Origin: Amycolatopsis saalfeldensis
GTDB lineage: Bacteria; Actinomycetota; Actinomycetes; Mycobacteriales; Pseudonocardiaceae
Direction of reading: 5' to 3'
Assembly: GCF_900110575.1 (NCBI RefSeq)
Contig: NZ_FOEF01000012.1
Span: 1-64,000, forward strand
DNA length: 64,000 nucleotides
Shown: in pieces, positions 60,459-64,000 of the stretch
Position numbering within the stretch: the first letter of the stretch is position 1
Layout of the letters: the number at the start of each line of letters is the position of its first letter
Translations under genes and position numbers: made by a program
The notes under the pieces: generated by a model
The model's database searches: none
What the model was told of the DNA's origin: nothing
The model's input: the letters and a program-made list of their open reading frames with translations, nothing else

Positions 60459-61333
60459 CGGAACCGCCGGGCGGAGCCGAAGTTGACGCCGATCTGCTGG
60501 CCCACGCGGGCGTTGTCCCGCGCGGTGTTCTTGTTGTGGACGACGGGGACCACGGGGGCCGACGGCTCCTCATTATCGGGGACGCCGCCGTCGGGTTCGA
60601 GCGCGGTGATCAGGGCGATGGCGAACGCCGCGGCGTTGCGGGCCGCAACCCGCTGTCCACCTTCGCGATCCGACGTGGCCTTGCTGCCGTCGGCGTGGTC
60701 GCTGATGCCACGTATCGACGCCGCGCGTACCTGGTCGCCCAGGTGGGCCGCATGCGCGAAGCCGGAGCCCTCCATCTCGACAGCCACCGCGTCGTTGTAG
60801 GAGGCCCGCAGCCTGCGTGCCAACTCCGACCTGCGGGAGTTCAGCACGGCTTCGCCCGCCGCGATGGCCTCGAAGTGAGCGACCGGGGCGTCGTCTTCAG
60901 CCCGGTCGGCCAGGAACGAGTGCCAGGCGTTGCCGCGCAGCAGCCGCCTGGCCTCCTGGTCGAGCCGGTGCGAAATGGACCAGGCCGACGGCCGTACCAG
61001 AAACTCGTCATCCTCGCTGCGCCCGCCCTGATAGGAGTAGATCTTGGTGGCCACAACGACGTCCCCGATCGTCAGCCACTCGCGCAGACCGCCCGCGATG
61101 CCCACGAACACCATGGCCGCAGGGCCGAACTCGGTATTGGCCCGCTCAGTGAGCGTGGCAGCGGCTCCAGGGCCCGGGCCGGTCACCGCCAGGGCGACCT
61201 GGTGGCCTGGGTGGCCGGCCACAGTACCGACGTCGAACACAGTGCCTGACGAATGCCGATGCGGTTGTACGTCGACCAGGTGCTCCAATACCGCAGCGTG
61301 CTCCAGGTTCAGCGCAGTCATGATCACATTCAC
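60455..61333 (-). CDS. Nucleosidase (PNP/MTA-SAH family) with C-terminal adaptor tail
   Basis: This 292-residue protein is a phosphorylase-superfamily nucleosidase: FVGIAGGLREWLTIGDVVVATKI, AVEMEGSGFAHAA (the sugar-binding MEG) and RGISDHADGSKA with the catalytic Asp. After residue 250 a non-enzymatic tail ends NKNTARDNARVGQQIGVNFGS. The same kind of N-x-A-x-V-x-QQIGV motif opens the next protein. In this superfamily some members act as effectors that destroy nucleotides or NAD+ during phage attack. It starts the two-gene unit (ATGA overlap). Confidence 0.85.
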   Translation of the reverse strand: MNVIMTALNLEHAAVLEHLVDVQPHRHSSGTVFDVGTVAGHPGHQVALAVTGPGPGAAATLTERANTEFGPAAMVFVGIAGGLREWLTIGDVVVATKIYSYQGGRSEDDEFLVRPSAWSISHRLDQEARRLLRGNAWHSFLADRAEDDAPVAHFEAIAAGEAVLNSRRSELARRLRASYNDAVAVEMEGSGFAHAAHLGDQVRAASIRGISDHADGSKATSDREGGQRVAARNAAAFAIALITALEPDGGVPDNEEPSAPVVPVVHNKNTARDNARVGQQIGVNFGSARRFR

Positions 61334-61520
61334 CGGTTCTCACTCCAACACGGTTGGGGTACCTCGGGAACGGACGCCCACGAGGCGCAACGAGAGCGGG
61401 CGCGGTGTGACAGCCACGCTGGGGCCAGGATCGTCACCACGCTTATTGTCATGGTGACATGAAATAGTGGGCAGAGCAAGTACCAGCACAGAGCCAATGG
61501 TCAGTCTGACAAGAAAGACC

Positions 61521-62219
61521 TCAGGCTCCGAAGCGGGACCGCATCATCGGTGGAACCAGCTCCGTCGCCCCGCCCGCGCGGTACAGGGCAGCGGGCCTGC
61601 CGGTAAACGAGGACCGCTTGCCACCGGTGGGCACGATGAATCCGTCAGTGTCGGTGACCTTGCGATGAAAGTTCGGCTTGTCCAGTCCGACCCCCCACAC
61701 GATCTCGTAGACCTCGCGCAGGTCGCCAATGGTGAACTCAGGACCACAGAAGGCGGTAGCGATCGTGCTGAACTGCAACAGCGTGCGGGCCAGGTCGACC
61801 GCATCGGCCAGAATGCAGTCGTGATCGAAGGCCAGCCCCGGGTCAGCGGCCTCGATGACCGGCACCCACCTGGCGGCGCGTGCGTCCGACCCGGCAACCG
61901 GCACTGGCAGGTCCGGAGCGATCGCGAGGTAAGCGCACGTCACCACCCGGGGGCGCCGAGGGTCCCGGCCCGGCGCGGAGTAGATACCCACCTGCTGCAG
62001 CCTCAACGCCCCAGCATCGAGGCGGGTCTCCTCGACCAGCTCCCGCGCCGCAGCCTGCTCCAGCGACTCGTCACCGCGCAGGAAGCCACCCGGCAACGCC
62101 AACCGGCCCCGGAACGGCTCGTTCTCCCGCTCCACGAGCAGCACACTCAGCATGCCGTCCCGAATGGTCAAAATGACCAAGTCGGCGGTGAGCGTGACTG
62201 TCTGCCGGGCGCGGCTCAT
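61521..62219 (-). CDS. NUDIX-domain protein of NrtR type (NUDIX plus winged helix)
   Basis: This 232-residue protein has a Nudix box near residues 44-67 (GGFLRGDESLEQAAARELVEETR), then a C-terminal winged-helix region (EFTIGDLREVYEIVWGVGLDKPNFHRKVTDTDGFIVPTG) typical of NrtR regulators of NAD metabolism. In NrtR the Nudix fold often senses ADP-ribose instead of hydrolysing it; here the box looks intact. It lies upstream of the nucleosidase on the same strand (188 bp gap) and may control it or sense its product. Confidence 0.85.
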   Translation of the reverse strand: MSRARQTVTLTADLVILTIRDGMLSVLLVERENEPFRGRLALPGGFLRGDESLEQAAARELVEETRLDAGALRLQQVGIYSAPGRDPRRPRVVTCAYLAIAPDLPVPVAGSDARAARWVPVIEAADPGLAFDHDCILADAVDLARTLLQFSTIATAFCGPEFTIGDLREVYEIVWGVGLDKPNFHRKVTDTDGFIVPTGGKRSSFTGRPAALYRAGGATELVPPMMRSRFGA

Positions 62220-62288
62220 ACGCGAAGACTACCCACCCACTCCCCTCCCCCCGCCGTACCGGGACCAGCCGACACAACCGCCAATACG

Positions 62289-62431
62289 GTTGTCCCCGCG
62301 CGAGCCGGGAATCCCACGCCGGGTACGGATCGGTCGACAACGCGCCTTCGAAAGTGCAGGAAAAACCGCCCCTCCAACGCGTAAAGTCCGAGATCGCGAA
62401 CTGTTCTCCCCGCGCGAGCGGGGGTGGTCCC
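62289..62431. CRISPR. Two isolated type I-E-like CRISPR repeat relics
   Basis: A degenerate repeat (TGTCCCCGCGCGAGCCGGG then AATCCC) starts at 62289. A good one (TTCTCCCCGCGCGAGCGGG then GGTGGTCCC) starts at 62403. The distance is 114 bp, close to but not exactly two 61-bp units, so a decayed middle repeat and a small deletion are likely. The good copy is identical in its core to the one at 57569. Confidence 0.5.
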
Positions 62432-62477
62432 ACCACCCGGCGCTCGTCGTCGGGCAGGTCCGGAGCGCAGGTTCGCG

Positions 62478-63203
62478 CTAGACCACTTCAAGCTCTGAAC
62501 TGGTCTGAGACGCCGAAGCATTCCCTTGGCGAACAACGGCTACCAGAGCCCGCGATGTCCGGGCACCGACCCGAAGTTGCTTCCGCAGCTTCTCCGCGGA
62601 GATCGGTCGCCGGAAGCGTTGCCAATGGTCTTCGTCCGCGACACGGGCCTGCTTCACGAGTTCCCTGTCCAGGCCGGCGCTCCGACAGGATGCCGAATCC
62701 ATCTGTTGGCCATGTCGAAGGGACATGGCCGTGGGCGCCTCCTGCACGGCGCTGTCGCGCTTCGACGCCGAGGAGGAACAGACCGATTCGGAATCGGCGT
62801 GTGCCGCAGTAAGCTCGCGGAGCAACCCCGGGCCTGCCTCGGCCCAGCCGATCAACAAGAGCGGGCCAACCGCATCGAACGCCGCCTTACCCCACTGACC
62901 AGCGCACACCGAATCAGCAACGTTCAACAGCAGGGTCACCGCACTCGCCGCCAGCAGCAAGTGCCGTGCCGGCCGCTGCACCTCGTCACTGGCTCCCGAC
63001 AAGGCCAGATGCCGCGTACCGACGAGCAACCCCAGCACCGTCAAGTCAACAGCCGGCGCCACCAGCGGCGCCACGAACACCGGCACCTGCAGCTTCAACG
63101 CCAGGTTCAACACGTTCCCGAAGCCAAAGAGGAACGTGAGCCCGATGACCAACGCCATCGTGACCGTGACAAACCTGGCGACCGAGCGCGAGTTGGCGCT
63201 CAT
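62478..63203 (-). CDS. DUF2637 protein (Spd-like membrane protein of integrative elements)
   Basis: This 241-residue protein has the same four-helix plan as the copy at 54127-54915 (VIGLTFLFGFGNVLNLALKLQVP, VAPLVAPAVDLTVLGLLVG, FDAVGPLLLIGWAEAGPG) and the same tail (RRPISAEKLRKQLRVGARTSRALVAVVRQ). It lies just inside the att-like repeat at 63.3 kb. The middle Ser/Ala-rich linker differs from the other copy, so these are diverged paralogues from related elements, not a recent duplication. Confidence 0.85.
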   Translation of the reverse strand: MSANSRSVARFVTVTMALVIGLTFLFGFGNVLNLALKLQVPVFVAPLVAPAVDLTVLGLLVGTRHLALSGASDEVQRPARHLLLAASAVTLLLNVADSVCAGQWGKAAFDAVGPLLLIGWAEAGPGLLRELTAAHADSESVCSSSASKRDSAVQEAPTAMSLRHGQQMDSASCRSAGLDRELVKQARVADEDHWQRFRRPISAEKLRKQLRVGARTSRALVAVVRQGNASASQTSSELEVV

Positions 63204-63275
63204 GACGGGCTCCCGCCCGAGTCTGGAGACGTAAAACTCGACTCGACCAGCGACGTGCCGACGAAATGTACCTGG

Positions 63276-63902
63276 TCAGCCTCGTTCCCATCCTTTGGCA
63301 GCCAGGCCGAAAATCGAACCTCTTAACCAGCGGGTTCCGGGTTCGAGTCCCTGATGGCGCACAGCCGGAAAGCAAAGCCCACCAACGAATTCTCCATATT
63401 TCAGGGGTGTCGTTGGTGGGCTTTGTTGATCTGTGAGCCCGAGGTGGGACCGCTGTGGGTCCGGCCCCGGCTCTCGCCAGCGCGAGTGACGCGCGGACCG
63501 CGTCCGGCTGCCCGGTATCGCCGCTGCCGACCACGAGTAGCGCCCTGACCTGCAGATCTTCCTCCCCCGGTCATAGCCAGCACGGCGGACCAAGCTCGCG
63601 GTCGCCTCGGCACCGGCCTGAGAGAGGGACGGGACCACGCTGGTGTAGGTGTCGGCGGTCAGGACGATGCTGGCGTGGCCCAGCAGCGCTAGGACCGTCT
63701 TCAGGTCGTTGCCCGCGGCCAGGGACGGCGTTGCTGCACCGTGGCGCAGGTCGTGGAACCGCACTGGCGGCAGAGCAGCCTTCTCGATCAGCCGCCGGAA
63801 CGTGTGCGACACGTAGCTGGGGCTCCAGTGATTGCCGTTCTCCCGCGTGAACACCCACCCGTCAGCGGCTCCGCCGCCCTCGCGTCGCTGGGCAGACCGC
63901 AA
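63276..63902 (-). CDS. Tyrosine integrase, C-terminal catalytic part (5' end missing)
   Basis: This 208-residue frame begins inside the catalytic domain: WVFTRENGNHWSPSYVSHTFRRLIEKAALP, then VRFHDLRHGAATPSLAAGNDLKTVLALLGHASIVLTADTYTSVVPSL, with the HxLR block and the catalytic Tyr in ADTY. A TGA lies just upstream in frame and no match continues to 64000, so the gene is truncated, frameshifted or interrupted at the edge. The C-terminus reads through the tRNA-Lys repeat. Confidence 0.8.
   Translation of the reverse strand: MRSAQRREGGGAADGWVFTRENGNHWSPSYVSHTFRRLIEKAALPPVRFHDLRHGAATPSLAAGNDLKTVLALLGHASIVLTADTYTSVVPSLSQAGAEATASLVRRAGYDRGRKICRSGRYSWSAAAIPGSRTRSARHSRWREPGPDPQRSHLGLTDQQSPPTTPLKYGEFVGGLCFPAVRHQGLEPGTRWLRGSIFGLAAKGWERG
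63320..63361 (+). other. att-like site: second copy of the tRNA-Lys 3' end
   Basis: It is 42 bp long and identical to 55284-55325 except for one base (GGTTCCGGG for GGTTCGGGG). It again lies between a DUF2637 gene on its left and an integrase on its right. The 5' half of the tRNA is absent. Confidence 0.85.
63374..63424 (+). terminator. Strong hairpin after the second tRNA-Lys repeat
   Basis: A 15-bp perfect stem (AAAGCCCACCAACGA and its complement) with a 21-base loop is followed by a short T-rich stretch. It differs from the hairpin after the first repeat, so each junction carries its own terminator. Confidence 0.75.
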
Positions 63903-64000
63903 CCGGATTCACGAGCAACGAGCCGCAAGGGATCTAAAAACCACCCGATGCTGACGACGCCGAGAGAGAGGCCAGGGCAATTGGACGACGGAGCCAACCC

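Overview
The window is high-GC actinomycete DNA, probably from a Pseudonocardiales-like filamentous actinomycete. The evidence is the GC-rich codon use, the many GTG starts, the ATGA/GTGA start-stop overlaps, the DUF2637 transfer-type proteins and the NRPS/P450/MbtH content. It reads as accessory DNA throughout: a stack of integrative elements next to a tRNA-Lys site, not a core-genome stretch. I could run no searches. Family names come from motifs I can read, and the genus is a guess.

Layout. (A) 1-23.5 kb: a tyrosine integrase cut by an IS3-type element, a pentapeptide protein, a NUDIX hydrolase, an IS630 element split by an IS110 element, then a lower-GC minus-strand operon of 15 genes (16482 down to 5800), a decayed gene, a plus-strand three-gene ABC-ATPase/nuclease system (17.7-22.7 kb) and a broken DUF2637 gene. 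(B) 23.5-55.3 kb: a nonribosomal peptide cluster (23.6-43.0 kb), a patch of small and decayed genes with a minimal CRISPR relic, a three-gene STAND/HerA-like NTPase operon (47.9-53.9 kb) and a second DUF2637 gene ending at a tRNA-Lys 3'-end repeat. (C) 55.3-63.3 kb: an integrase remnant, a frameshifted XRE regulator, NUDIX proteins, CRISPR relics, a nucleosidase/membrane-protein pair, an NrtR-like regulator, a third DUF2637 gene and a second copy of the tRNA-Lys repeat. (D) from 63.3 kb: the next integrase, running to the window edge. The repeated order att - integrase - cargo - DUF2637 - att suggests tandem elements stacked on one tRNA-Lys gene, which should lie just left of the window.

The most unusual content is the 5.8-16.5 kb operon. 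It has 7-deazaguanine genes (a glutamine-amidotransferase-QueC fusion, QueD, QueE), a TGT-like base-exchange protein, a nucleoside-phosphorylase-like protein, two nucleotide-kinase-like P-loop proteins, a HIT protein and a DUF2797 protein. It ends with two very small genes, a PqqD-like RiPP recognition element, a CPBP membrane protease, a nucleotidyltransferase and an MFS exporter. One of the small genes encodes a 23-residue peptide behind a perfect AGGAGG, with a YxxPxL motif like the leader signature bound by stand-alone RREs. I propose, as inference, a pathway joining a deazapurine to a ribosomal peptide, with export.

The NRPS cluster has three C-A-PCP proteins, a C-PCP protein with no A domain, an MbtH protein, a SyrP-like hydroxylase, a B12-type radical SAM enzyme, an odd type II thioesterase, an FkbM methyltransferase, a P450, an amidase and an MFS exporter. 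It has no terminal thioesterase domain. At least three further loci look like defence or conflict systems: 17.7-22.7, 47.9-53.9 and 58.5-61.3 kb.
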